From positions 44,332-92,352 of the forward strand of contig SZWC01007277.1 of assembly GCA_023375785.1 (NCBI GenBank): a stretch of 48,021 nt of DNA, written 5' to 3'. Position numbers and translations under genes: made by a program. The notes under the pieces are model-generated. The model made no database searches. It saw only the letters and a list, made by a program, of their open reading frames with translations, and was not told the origin of the DNA. Source of the DNA: Penium margaritaceum. Its lineage: Eukaryota; Streptophyta; Zygnematophyceae; Desmidiales; Peniaceae. Within the stretch, counting starts at the first letter, position 1. Each line of letters opens with the position of its first letter. Positions 34,901 through 45,514 of the stretch are shown here, in pieces.

Positions 34901-35744
34901 ACATCACACACTGTTGCTGCATCAGGCCCGATACGCACGAGTCATGGGAGAGCGCTTTAGCGATCTCCTTGGTGCAGTGCCCACTGCTTCCAAACCCCTC
35001 ACACCTAATGGGCAGGATGCCCTGAAGGTGGATGACCCTACATAGCTGGGGGAGACAGTGGACGTGACCTTGTACGTCCGTCTTATCGGATCTCTGATAT
35101 ACTTGGCCACCACCACGCGTCCCGACATCGCGTTCGCTGTTAACCTCTTCGCTCAGTTCCCGCAGGCTCCACGTTCGAGAGCTCTTCATGCTGCTGTGGG
35201 AGTGGTACGGTACGTTGTCTCCACGCCGTATCTCGTACTCTGCTTTCGTCGGCAGTGTTCGGTGGTCATTGACGGCTACACTGACAGCGACTGGGCTTGG
35301 AGCCCTGACGGGCGCAGTCGCACTTGCTACGTGTTTCTGCTTGGTGGTACCGCTTTGTCTTGGCAAAGCGGGAAGCAGGGCTGCATCGCACGTAGCTCGT
35401 CGGAGGCAGACTATGTGGCTTTGGGAGCATGGGCTGCTGAGGTAGTTTGGCTGCAGCGCTTGTTCCTTGAGCTTGGGCAGTCAGTACCCCCCATTGCGCT
35501 GCATTGCGACAACCAGAGTGCTCTTGCCATTGCGGAGAACTCTGGTGTTTTTCATGCTCGCACAAAACACATTGCGGTTGAGCATCACTTCATTCGTGAT
35601 CTGGTGGAGCGACGCATGATCTCCATCATGTGGGTTGGCATTGACTTGCAACGTGCTGATTTCTTGACGAAGGCACTTGCCCGCGGAAAGTTTCTGGTGG
35701 CCATTCGTTCTGTTGGGCTTCGCCCCGTGCGTGACGGTGGTTGA
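31929..35744 (+). pseudogene. Element E pol (protease, integrase, RT, RNase H), stop-interrupted
   Basis: A single frame runs from the gap to TGA at 35742-35744. Protease WIIDSGATHHMT lies near 32085. GAG-pre-integrase LLHRRLCHMG is near 32500. Integrase has VHSDLLGPL near 32690, but the second catalytic block reads SNRGGEF (Asp to Asn, 32892-32894). NGVSER is near 32990. RT has MDVNNVFLHG near 34510 and intact YVDDLLIASP near 34765; RNase H has TDSDWAW and SSSEADYVALG. Internal stops: TAG at 32859, 32955, 33003, 33480, 34569, 34602 and 35043; TGA at 33102. Positions 33003, 33102 and 34602 are Trp in relatives and most others are Gln. Gag is not visible. Confidence 0.9.
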
Positions 35745-36181
35745 GTGTGGGATATACGTTTGCGTCTCATCTGTCTGTGTCACTCACTATGTGGTTGTAC
35801 CAGTGCTGCACGCGTATGGACATGCGTACCATCGGGTCATGGGGGAGTGTTGTGTTTTGTGCCGTTCCTGTACAGTTTACTGTGACCACTNCTGGTGGAG
35901 CGACGCGTGATCTCCATCATGTGGGTTGGCACTGACTTGCAGCGTGCTGATTTCTTGACGAAGGCACTTGCCCGCGGAAAGTTTCTGGTGGCCATTCGTT
36001 CTGTTGGGCTTCGCCCCGTGCGTGACGGTGGTTGAGTGTGGGATATACGTTTGCGTCTCATCTGTCTGTGTCACTCACTATGTGGTTGTACCAGTGCTGC
36101 ACGCGTATGGACATGCGTACCATCGGGTCATAGGGGAGTGTTGTGTTTCGTGCCCTTCCTGTATAGTTTACTGTGACCTCT
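35601..36181. repeat. Assembly duplication around the N at 35891
   Basis: Bases 35601-35890 recur at 35892-36181 (offset 291) with several substitutions. It doubles the RNase H end, the purine tract and the first bases of the E 3' LTR. Confidence 0.88.
36129..36138 (+). other. Polypurine tract of element E
   Basis: CATAGGGGAG before TGTTGTG. The duplicated upstream copy at 35838-35847 reads CATGGGGGAG, the form shared with the other elements. Confidence 0.85.
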
Positions 36182-36732
36182 CGGTCGTGTCCATACTCGT
36201 GCAGATCCCTGAGGCAGGCGACTCTGGTGACACCGGCGTGACGAAAGGCGGCGGACTACCCGCTTGGAGCTGACCGACCATTGTTCCAGAGCCCCAGATG
36301 CCACCGGGACTCTTTGCTATGTCTTCTACGTCTTGTAGGCGCCTTTCGGCGGACTGGCCATGAGGCCTATTTGCATGTTTTTGCATTGTATGCTCACTGT
36401 CAGTCGATGGATGCATGCATGTGACCAGTTGCTGCGTCTGTCTTTTGATTTTGCACGTCTAGGTTCAGACGGCGTAGGATTCTGACATGTGTGCACACAG
36501 TTACGGCCAAAACAGTGGTTTTGGGCCGGTTTTAGGACAGCTCTTCGACTGCCGCGTGCGACACCCACCGTGCGCCGCGGCAGGTATTTATGCCTTGGAC
36601 CTGTCATTTGTCATTTCTCTCTGCATATGCTATACTGAAGCATTTTGACACTGTGTCTTGTGTCTCCTAGCCAAACCCTTGCCGTTGTGTGTACGACCTG
36701 TGACTGTCGTCACCGTCTGACCAGGCACTGAC
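36139..36732 (+). repeat. 3' LTR of element E, cut by element D
   Basis: Aligns with the E 5' LTR from its start to GACCAGGCACTGAC, where the 5' LTR continues TCCCGGTCAGCGG but here the D LTR begins. The last 45 bases should lie beyond the distal end of D. Confidence 0.85.
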
Positions 36733-37320
36733 TGTTGGTTATTGTCACAAACACACGCAAGTGCCCTCGTGTCTCCATTCATGTACACACCTCACCACTG
36801 CAGGTGATTGAACTGGATTAAGGCTCCCTGGTGCAAGACTGTGGTGCAACATTAAGTGCACAGTGGAGGTGCCCCCATCAAGCTGCCAAGTGGTGGCTTC
36901 AGCACCAGCCTTGTCACAAGCCTTAGTTTAGTAACAATCTCATGTACCAAAATGGTGATACAACTTGTAGGATTGCATGCTTGTTAGTTGATTGAATACT
37001 TGCATGTTCCTAGAGTGGTGAACCGGGTTGCTGATCTCTCGGGACCACACGTCTGGCTTGTGCCAGCGTGTGAGAAACCGCCTGGAGCTCGCTTGCTCCA
37101 GGGTCGTGTTCGATCCCTGGGTGGCGGCCGGGCCCCACGACGAGTGCCTCGCGTGGGTGGCCCGGTCAACTGACTCTCACCACCTCGCTCACTACTCACT
37201 CTCGTGAAGCTGTGTCTTAACTACTTCCACGCTTCTTAGTCTTGAGCGTTCCCCGATCCATGGCGTGCTTCATTGCTTGCCACTCACTTGCTTGCTAGCA
37301 TAGTGCTTGTGGCTACCTAC
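36733..37320 (+). repeat. 5' LTR of element D
   Basis: Starts TGTTGGTTATTGTC; its first 292 bases recur at 45223-45514 with about 14 differences by eye. It ends just before the primer site; the exact last base cannot be fixed because the partner LTR is truncated. The second half contains a perfect 7-bp hairpin (CTGGAGC/GCTCCAG) and a TGTTCGATCCC block similar to a Pol III B box. It lacks the GGCCAAAAC/TTTTGGGCC promoter repeat of the B, C, E and G LTRs. Confidence 0.85.
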
Positions 37321-37332
37321 TGGTATCAGAGC
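37321..37332 (+). other. Primer-binding site of element D
   Basis: TGGTATCAGAGC after the 5' LTR. Confidence 0.92.
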
Positions 37333-38162
37333 AGGAGGGCTGCCCCTCCCGCCACGACGTCTTGGGACCTCATGAGACTCACGCGTGCCACTGTTAAGCG
37401 ATGGGTGATCCCGCACAAGCCGCAGTACGAGGCCGTGGCGGCCTAAGCAGCAGCAGCAGCAGCCATTCTGTGCAGCCGCTGGCATCGCACTCGTGAACCT
37501 TAGCACGAGACCGTGGGAGCTTAGGCAGCAGCAGCAGCCGCCATTCTATGCAGCCGCTAGCATCGAGCGACGGGTGATCCCACACAATCCACAGCACGAG
37601 GCAGTGGCGTCCTAAGCAGTAGCAGCAGCAGACATTCTATGCAGCTGCTAGCATCGAGCGACAGGTGATCCCGCACAAGCCACAGCACGAGGTCGTGGCG
37701 GCCTAAGCAGCAGCAGCAGCAGCCATTTTGTGCAGCCGCTAGCATCGCACTCGTGAACCTTAGCACGAGACCGTGGCAGCTTACACAACAGCAGCAGCCG
37801 TCATTCTATGTAGCGGCTAGCATCGAACGACGGGTGTTTCCGCACAAGCCACAACACAAGGCCGTGGTGGCCTATGCAACAGCAATAGCAGCCATTCTGT
37901 GCAGCTGCTAGCATCGCACTCGTGAACCCTAGCAAGAGTCCGTGGCAGCTTAGGCAGCAGCAGCAACCGCCATTCTGTGCAGCCGCTAGCATCAACCTGT
38001 GAACCTCCTTCGAGTCACAGCTGAGCCGCGGGTGATCCCGTGCAAGCCACAGCACGAGATCGTGGCAGCCTAGGCAGCAGCAGCAGCCGCCGTTCTGTGC
38101 AGCTGCTAACTTTGCAACCGTGACTCACGGGGCACACTCTCAATTACCTTAGGCTGCCCTGA
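37333..38162 (+). repeat. Element D leader with alternating tandem repeats
   Basis: Two related unit types occur, each ending in a GCAGCAG run followed by CATTCTGTGCAGCCGCTAGCATCG. One type (about 90 bp) begins CGACGGGTGATCCCGCACAAG; the other (about 77 bp) begins CACTCGTGAACCTTAGCACGAG. Unit ends fall near 37490, 37565, 37650, 37745, 37825, 37915, 37990 and 38110. Order is mixed rather than strictly alternating, and copies are diverged. No coding ORF. Confidence 0.75.
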
Positions 38163-39131
38163 GGCGGCCCAGCATTCAGAACGCTGGCGTCTCCGCCTGA
38201 GATCGAGCCCGCCCCTCCGTCATCCACGGCAGCTCGGGAGCGTGCACGCACTGACGAGGAACTCGCGTACTATGAGGAGCGGGCGGAGAGAGAAGTGTGG
38301 TCGAGGGTGCGTCGCAGCAGTTCGGGGTATCACCGCAATGAAGACTACGATCCCGCTGATCACTACGCGTGGACGGATGCAAAGGACTACGCGACTCATT
38401 GCCAGTCGGCCGACGACGATTCCCCAACGTCGCTGGACCAACCGGCAACTGCACCACAACGGGACCACCGACCTCTTCACTCTCTGGTAAGCCCACCCAT
38501 TGCCCATAGGACGCGCCAGCAATACCGCCGTGCTGTTCCCCGTGGTGCAGCTCCACCTTCTGCAGCAGCAGCGTGAGAAGCCTCCGCCCCGCGTTGTGCC
38601 ACATCTCCAGCCGCAACAGCTGCAGAGCCCATCTCGTCCCCTGATATTCTTTCAGCACTGCAGGCTACCCTTGCATCCAGCGCTGCCATTGCCTCTACCT
38701 TTGCAGCCACTGCACGTGCGGCATGTGCACCAGCCAGCACTGCTGTTGGTCGAGCCATTGACACGTACACTGCAGCGGTTGACCAGGGACCTTTGGCAGC
38801 AGCTGCTGTCAACGTAGCTACTCAGATTACTGCAGCAGTAAATGCAGTTGCATCCTCCGCAGCCGCAGCAGCCACAGCACTCTCCACTGCAGTTGACTCC
38901 GCCAACGCCTCCACAACACGGGCAGCCTCTCTACCCTCCTCATCATCGTCAGTCACTCGGCATATACAACTGTTGGTCTTGACCGCTACAGTTATCTCCA
39001 CTCTATCAGGTGCAGCCCTCACAGGCATAGCCTACTTCGTTGTCACCACATCAGCATTTGTCGCAGTCGTCGCCTCCTCAGTTGCTGCGGCACTGCCACC
39101 ACTGTTCTCTCTACACCGCCGTGCGTGGTGA
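38163..39131 (+). pseudogene. Extra ORF upstream of gag in element D, unknown family
   Basis: One frame is open for about 320 codons from the TGA at 38160 to the TGA at 39129-39131, broken once by TGA at 38574 (possible CGA to TGA). The N-terminal third is charged, with ARERARTDEELAYYEERAER near 38230 and an Asp/Tyr-rich part. A Pro-rich segment and a long Ala-rich helix-like part (38640-38930) follow. The end has two hydrophobic, probably membrane-spanning stretches: LLVLTATVISTLSGAALTG near 38970, then FVAVVASSVAAALPPLF near 39057. No in-frame ATG is visible, so expression would need splicing or a non-AUG start; GTAAGC near 38488 and TCTGCAG near 38558 could be splice sites. I do not recognise it from copia elements. 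Captured host sequence is possible. Confidence 0.5.
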
Positions 39132-39262
39132 GCTTGGCCTTTCTTGTTCTCCCGCTCTCTCTGCCTTTCCTGTATCGGCGTGTTCGTGCATTCAGGTTGT
39201 TGCCTTGCAGCGCACTTCCAACACCGATAACTTACATTCCCACGCCCACTGGGGCAAGGGAA

Positions 39263-39289
39263 ACTCTGCCGAAATTTTCTCGGCAGAGT
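39263..39289 (+). other. Leader hairpin just upstream of D gag
   Basis: Perfect 10-bp arms (39263-39272 ACTCTGCCGA, 39280-39289) with a 7-base T-rich loop, ending 15 bases before the gag ATG. Arms and the preceding CACTGGGGCAAGGGAAA match the two hairpins in the F1 leader. Confidence 0.65.
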
Positions 39290-39304
39290 CACGCCACTAG
39301 CACA

Positions 39305-41391
39305 ATGCCAGTTGACGATGACCAATACATAGCACTGCAAGCTGAGCTTCAGCATGAGCGCATTGCATTGCAGGCAGCTCTCAGTGCTCAGCGCGTTGCT
39401 GAGGAAAAATTGCGGGCTGAGCAAGCTGACCAAGAGACATTCGCCGATCACATTGCTGACTTGGTTCTGAATCGTCTGCAGCCCACATTGCGTATCACTC
39501 AGTCCGCTAGCATTGCTGCAGCATTCTCCACCTCTCCCGCTTCCGCTTCCACTACCGCTGGCACATCTTCCTCTGATCCACTTGTAGTCGCCGCAGCCGC
39601 TGGCGCTGCTGCAGCCAAAGCCCTTGCTCCATCAGTGCAACGCAAGCCTGACTTTGGTTCCACTCCACCCCATTTCACTTCCAATCTTACTTTTCACTCT
39701 TGGGAGGTTCATTTCAGTGCCTGGGCGCAAGGGGAACAACTCTGGGAATACTACCATGCACCAAATCCCTCAGCTGTTCCACCTTTTGTGCCAGTCGATT
39801 CTGAGTCGGCACGAGCGGTCCGTGCCCTCATTCGCGCCGGACCAGACGATCTCACTGATGAGATCGGATCCTACAATGCTGACACTGCACGCCGCACCCC
39901 CGCTNCCTCTGATCCACTTGCAGTCGCCGCAGCCGCTGGCGCTGCTGCAGCCAAAGCCCTTGCTCCATCAGTGCAACGCAAGCCTGACTTTGATTCCACT
40001 CCACCCCATTTCACTTCCAATCTTACTTTTCACTCTTGGGAGGTTCGTTTCAGTGCCTGGGCGCAAGGGGAACAACTCTGGGAATACTACCATGCACCAA
40101 ATCCCTCAGCTGTTCCACCTTTTGTGCCAGTCGATTCTGAGTCGGCACGAGCGGTCCGTGCCCTCATTCGCGCCGGACCAAACGATCTCACTGATGAGAT
40201 CGGATCCTACAATGCTGACACTGCACGCCGCACCCCCGCTAACCCGGTTGGGGCTTATGCCCTGATCAAGTGGCGCACGACAGTCATTGGACATGCAGCA
40301 CAGAGCGTCCTCACCGTCCACTTCAACACGCTCTCCATGCGTGCTGACAAGACTACTGATGCCTATTGGGCTCGCAGTCTGCGACTGCTACGTGACCTCG
40401 GCAAGGCCGCCCCAGGCCAACTCCCTGCTGTTCTCTCCATCGTCAACGGCCTCATCCCTGAGCTCAGCGACATCTTTCACGAAGTGAAAGCCACAGAGCT
40501 GGAGCGTCTGGCGGCAATTCCTGTTCCCGCCGACGCACCCCCTGGAATTGGGGCCTTATGGGATTTCACCTCCCAGCATCTTACGGACTGGTGGAGCTCC
40601 TTGCAGAACAAACGCATTCATCGTGAAGCCCTTGCAGCAGCAGCCACCGCACTTCCTTCCGCCTCCACCTCCTCAGCCTCCAGCTCGTCCTCCATCTCCA
40701 CCTCTATCACTACTGCCACCTCTCTTGCTTCCCAAGGGGGGAGGCGTGGTGGAGGGGGTGGCAAAGGTAAAGGCCGAGGGGGTGGCTCTGGCGGTGGCGA
40801 GCAGGGGAAGAGTGGCAAAGGTCGCGGTTCTGATAGCACCGCATCCCCCTCTTCCTCCTCCAGCACTGTCGCTTGCTGGAACTGCGGCGCCGCTGGTCAT
40901 GCGGCGCCCAAGTGCCCTGCACCACCAGATGATGCACGCCTGGCTTCCGCTATGCGTGCTCACTGGGCACGCTCTTCAGGGTCTGGTGGCGGCTCTGCCC
41001 GCTCCTCCACCTCCGCGGGGTCCAGTCGTGGCTCGGCACACGCTTCTTCTCCATTGTCTACAGCTGCTGCCTACAGTACTGCCCTCTCTTCACCTTCTCC
41101 ATCCGCACCTTGGGTTTGGCCCCCAGAGTTTGGCGGCCCTGTCTACTTCGGGCCTCCCTCTGGCTTCTTCTCACCTCCAACATGGGCTTCCTCCACCCCT
41201 GGTCCCCAACTACCCTCCTCTACCGCACTCATCATCGGACCACCTGAGGACGACCGCCAGCTGGACTCTGCGCTCTCTCACGCAGTTCACCAGCGTCATC
41301 TCCGTGATCAGGGAGGTGAGAGTGTACGTTTGGTAAAGGAGGGCCTTGCGTGTGCTGTCGACTCGTCTCTTCGTGGACCCCCCCCCCCCCC
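39305..41391 (+). CDS. Element D gag
   Basis: Gag begins at the ATG at 39305 (MPVDDDQYIALQAEL); the frame is open further upstream to 39125, but the ATG fits the hairpin and the acidic start. An N-terminal coiled coil rich in Gln/Glu/Ala covers residues 1-60. The gag core follows (FTSNLTFHSWEV, EQLWEYYHAPNPS, later YWARSLRLLRDLGKAAPGQ). After a Gly/Lys/Arg-rich basic stretch comes one intact zinc knuckle, CWNCGAAGHAAPKC, at 40874-40915 (CX2CX4HX4C). A Ser/Pro-rich linker leads to a run of 14 C at 41378-41391, where the frame must change by one to enter pol. A 112-codon repeat (39570-40240) is an assembly duplication that happens to stay in frame. Gag binds and packages element RNA. Confidence 0.85.
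39570..40240. repeat. Assembly duplication around the N at 39905
   Basis: Bases 39570-39904 recur at 39906-40240, offset 336 (112 codons). Only a few substitutions separate the copies. Confidence 0.85.
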
Positions 41392-44300
41392 GGTCATGTT
41401 CAGGGGTGTCCCCCAGTTGACGTCCCATGGATTGAGGAGTGGTAGTCGTACAGTCTCCCTCGTTGCCTTGCCGCTTGTGGTCAGCGCCTCTTTCCTCGTT
41501 CTGCCATTGCCGCTGTGAGTCGTAACCCTGCGTCTGTCCGTGTAACGGGTGGTTTTTGGATTCTTGATTCAGGGGCCACCCACCACATGACTTCCTGTCG
41601 TTCAGCGTTTGTGTCGCTGGGTCCTGTTGGCTCTGTTCGCTTTGTACGCACTGGCTCTGGCCACCTTCTCCCTATCCAGGGTGTCGGTGTCGTCCGTTTT
41701 GTTGGCCCTGGGGGGGAGCTCTTCCTCCCTGACGTTCTCTATGTGCCCGCTCTTGAGCTTAGTCTGCTGTCTGTTACGACACTCGACGACCAGGGCATGG
41801 ACTTCTCATCCAGTTGGGGTATTGCCTCTGTTATGCATCGCACTACTGGTCGTGTCTTACTGCGTGGCACTCGTTGTGACCGCTTGTTCCGCGTGCCCTC
41901 GTTTGCACCCCATCCCTCCACGACTGCTCTTGTTCATGTGGCTCGTTCCCTCACTCCTGCACATGCGCAGTTGCTCCATCGTCGTCTCTGTCACATTCAC
42001 ACTACCGCCATTGACAATCTGCTTCGGGACATGCCTACGAATGGCCTTGATGCCGACACGTTCTCTGCACCCTGCCCCACTGACTGTCTCGACTGTGCTC
42101 AAGGCAAAATGCACCGCTCCACATTTTCCACATCTGAGTCTCGCACGTCTCACCCACTTGACCTCCTGCACGCTAACGTCATGGGACCTCTTGCCCATGA
42201 CGCCCTTGGGGGTGTCGGTCATTATGTCCTCTGTCTAACAGACGATTTTTCTCGCATGCGCTGGGTTTTTGCCCTTCGGCAAAAGAGTGACGTCTGTCCT
42301 GCACTTGAGTCCTGGCTACCACAAGCTGAGCTGGCCTGTGGTCGCCGGCTCAAAGTATTTCGCTGTGACCGTGGTGGCGAGTTCATGGGTCCCACCGCTC
42401 GCTTTCTCACCTCTCGTGGGGTGTGTATGGAGCCCTCGGCCCCCTACACACCCCAGCAGAATGGTGTCTCTGAACGCTGGAACCGCACCCTCGTTGATGG
42501 TGTTCGTACTCTCCTCAGCGAGTCCTCCCTCTCTCCTATCTTCTCCTTCGAGGCCATGTGCTACATGACCTGGGTGTGGAACCGTGTCCCACATGGTCCC
42601 CTTCCTCGTCACGTCACCCCCTTTGAGCGCTGGTACGGTCGCCGTGCTGACCTCCGTCTAGCTCGTTTCTGGGGCTGTGTGGCTGCTGTCTGGTTGCAAG
42701 AGGACTTTCGTGATGACAAACTGAGTCCTCGTGCTCGCCTCTGCACGTTTCTTGGTGTCTTTGCCATGTCTAAGGTGTGGCGCTTCTGGGACCCCGACCG
42801 TTCCCAGGTCATCGAGTCGCGTGACGCCCTCTTCTTTGAGGATGTATTCCCCTGTGACTTGTCCCATGTCCCTCCTCCGTCTTCTCTGTCCTCGCTTCGT
42901 CGGCTTGGGGAGGGTGGGTCTGTTCTAGCCTTCGATCTCCGTGCGTCCACGTCTCCCTCTCACACAGCGTCCCCTGTTGTCACTCCCACGGACAGTGACG
43001 AGGACTCAGTCTCCTCTGAGTCGGGGGCCTCCGTGCCCTCCCCGGAGTCCGGGCCACCCCTGTCCTCAGCCGGCAGCCCTGTATCTTCGCCGTCTACCGC
43101 CATTCCCGAGTCCTCACACTCGGCGCCCACTCCCACACAGTCCACTGCCCACTCTACTCCCACCTCATCTCTTGGCGCTGCAGTTCCTCCGGTGCTTGAC
43201 ACCACCGTAGGCAACGCGCCTCAGGCTCGGCTGCCCTGTCCAGAGCCTTATACTCATGGAGGGAGACTTCGTGCTCTTCCTCCCTCTCAGTCCTCTCAGC
43301 CCTCCTCTTCTATGGTGCCTACTGAGTCTCTCCTGGGAGGCTCGTCCACTGCCTCTCAACGAGTCACCCGCTCCAGAGCCTCATCCTCCACAGCTGGTCC
43401 CTCAGTGCGCCCCACCGGCCTTGATGCACTGGGCCTGTCTGTGAGCGTTGTATACCCAAACTCTGCAGTTGGCTATGCTCTTGTAGCCCACGAGTTCCAC
43501 AGTGTTCTTGAGTCTTCTGTCGCCGGTTATGTCGCCGCATGCTTTGCGGCCGCTGGCCTCCCCACTCTCCCTCCTGAGCCCACCACTGTCCGGCAGGCTC
43601 GTGAGGCGGCAGACGCTGCCCTCTAGGAGAAGGCCATGTAGGAGGAGCTCTCAGCCCTCCAAGACCATGGAGTCTTTGAGCTGGTGGATCTGCCTCTAGG
43701 TTGCAAGGCAGTCTCTTCCCGATGGGTCCTTCGGCGTAAGCTGAAGCACGATGGAACAGTCGACCGGTACAAGGCCCGTCTCACAGCAAAGGGGTTCTCC
43801 CAGATCCCCGGCGTTGACTTTGATGAGACCTTTGCACCGGTCGGGAGATATACCACGGCTCGAGCACTTTTGAGTCTCGTCGCCCAGCACAACTGGGAAT
43901 TGGAGTAGATAAACGGCAACAACGCCTTCTTGCACGGGAAGCTCGATGAAGAGATCTACATGATACAGCCCCTGGGCTTCACGAATGGCACGAGCAAGGT
44001 CTGGCGACTGCGCAAAGCCCTCTATGGGCTCAAGCAGTCGCCACGGTGTTGGAACATGGAGATCTCCTCGACTCTCGATCGGGGAGGTTACCGTCGCAGC
44101 ACGGTTGATCCAGCGCTCTTCTTGAGCGCCCCCTCAGAGTCGTTTGTGGCGGTGTTGGTCTACGTTGATGGCCTGCTCATTGCCTCACCCAGCCCGGCAG
44201 CTGTCAAGTCAGTGAAAGACCTGCTGCAGTCTGCATACAAGATGAAGGATCTAGGTCCTGCACAGGTGTTTTTGGGGATGGAGCTTGAGCGTGATCGTCA

Positions 44301-45147
44301 GCGTCGCACCCTGCATGTGCACCAGGCTGCGTACATACGCACACTGGGGGAGCGTTTTGCTCCTTTGCTCGCAGACATCCCCACCACGTCCACATCGATG
44401 ACTCCAGCAGGTCAGCGTCTACTGAAGTCACTGGACTCAGCACAGCTGGGGGAGCCGGTCGACGTCACCGATTACCTCAGTGTTGTTGGCTCCCTCATGT
44501 ATCTCGCCACCACCACTAGGGCAGACATGGCCTTCGCGGTCATTTTCCGTGCCCAGTTCTCCCAGCAGCCTCGATAGAAGCATCTCGAGGCCGCACTGCG
44601 CGTCGTCCGCTACGCGTTGTCCACTGCACGTGTAGGACTCTGCTACCGTGCTTAGCCCTCGGTAGTCGTTGACGGCTACACAGACAACGACTGGGCACAT
44701 GACACAGATGCTCGCAGCCGCACTGGTTACATCTTCCTCGTGGGAGGGACTGTTGTCTCCTGGAAGAGTGGAAAACAGGGTTGTGTTGCCAGGAGCTCCA
44801 GTGAAGCAGATTATGTGGCACTGGGTGCAGGTACGTGTGAGAGTGTTTGGCTGTCCCGACTGTTGCAGTAGTTGCGTGTCCCCATTCATTGCATCACCCT
44901 GCGTTGTGACAACCACAGTGCGAAGGCGATTGCTGAGCACGATGGCATGCATCACTCTCGCAGAAAGCACATTAACATTGAGCATCATTTTGTACGCGAG
45001 CACGTTGCCGCTGGGGAAGTTCAAGTTGTCTGGGTCGACACTCGTCAACAGCGTGCAGACTTTCTCACCAAAGCGCTCAGCAATGGAATGTTCAAGGCGG
45101 CTGTGCATGCTGTTGGCTTGCTGCGCTCTCATGATGCCGCCGGTTGA
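41392..45147 (+). pseudogene. Element D pol (protease, integrase, RT, RNase H)
   Basis: One frame runs from the poly-C tract to TGA at 45145-45147, with seven internal stops, all TAG: 41443, 43624, 43639, 43906, 44575, 44653 and 44869. Protease WILDSGATHHMT lies near 41560. GAG-pre-integrase CLDCAQGKMHRS is near 42090. Integrase starts LLHANVMGPL, so the first catalytic Asp is Asn (42175-42177); CDRGGEF and NGVSER are intact. The RT box reads YVDG instead of YVDD (44170-44172). RNase H residues look intact (TDNDWA, SSEADYVALG, RCDNHSA). So the frame is well kept, but both integrase and RT have lost a catalytic residue. Confidence 0.9.
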
Positions 45148-45212
45148 TGTGAATCCTGTGATGTTCTCCTCGTCCTATGTTCTGTGTGTGAGAGGCCTGT
45201 TCGTCTATGGGT

Positions 45213-45222
45213 CATGGGGGAG
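45213..45222 (+). other. Polypurine tract of element D
   Basis: CATGGGGGAG before TGTTGGTTATTGTC, which repeats the 5' LTR start at 36733. Confidence 0.9.
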
Positions 45223-45514
45223 TGTTGGTTATTGTCACAAACACACGCAAGTGCCCTCTTGTCTCCATTCATGCACACACCACACCACTACAGGTGATTG
45301 AACTGGATTAAGGCTCCCTGGTACAAGACTGTGGTGCTGCATGAAGTGCACAGTGGAGGTGCCCCCATCAAGCTGCCAAGTGGTGGCTTCAGCACAAGCC
45401 TTGTCACAAGCCTTAGTTTAGTAATAACCTCACGTGCCAAAATGGGGATACAACTTGTAGGATTGCATGCTTGTTAGTTGATTGAATACTTGCATGTTCC
45501 TAGAGTGGTGAACC
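45223..45514 (+). repeat. 3' LTR of element D, cut by element G
   Basis: The first 292 bases match the 5' LTR up to AGAGTGGTGAACC, then switch abruptly to the end of the G LTR. GAACC (45510-45514) is the candidate target-site copy for G. Confidence 0.88.

Noticed and set aside
37060..37180. tRNA gene or tRNA-derived element in the D LTR (TTCGATCC block with hairpin)
   Set aside because: A complete cloverleaf cannot be drawn, no A box is convincing, and the related stretch at 2640-2905 does not keep the hairpin.
37395..38115. CRISPR-like array in the D leader
   Set aside because: Units are diverged, of two lengths, and lie between a primer-binding site and gag of a retrotransposon in a eukaryotic context.
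39570..40240. 112-codon tandem duplication within the D gag as a real feature
   Set aside because: It sits around a single N like eight other duplications in the window, so an assembly artefact is much more likely.
43624..44871. UAG reassigned to glutamine in this genome
   Set aside because: Fits D and G, but E and F1 have TAG or TGA at conserved Trp positions, and transposon decay at methylated CAG explains the pattern more simply. Kept as a check, not a claim.
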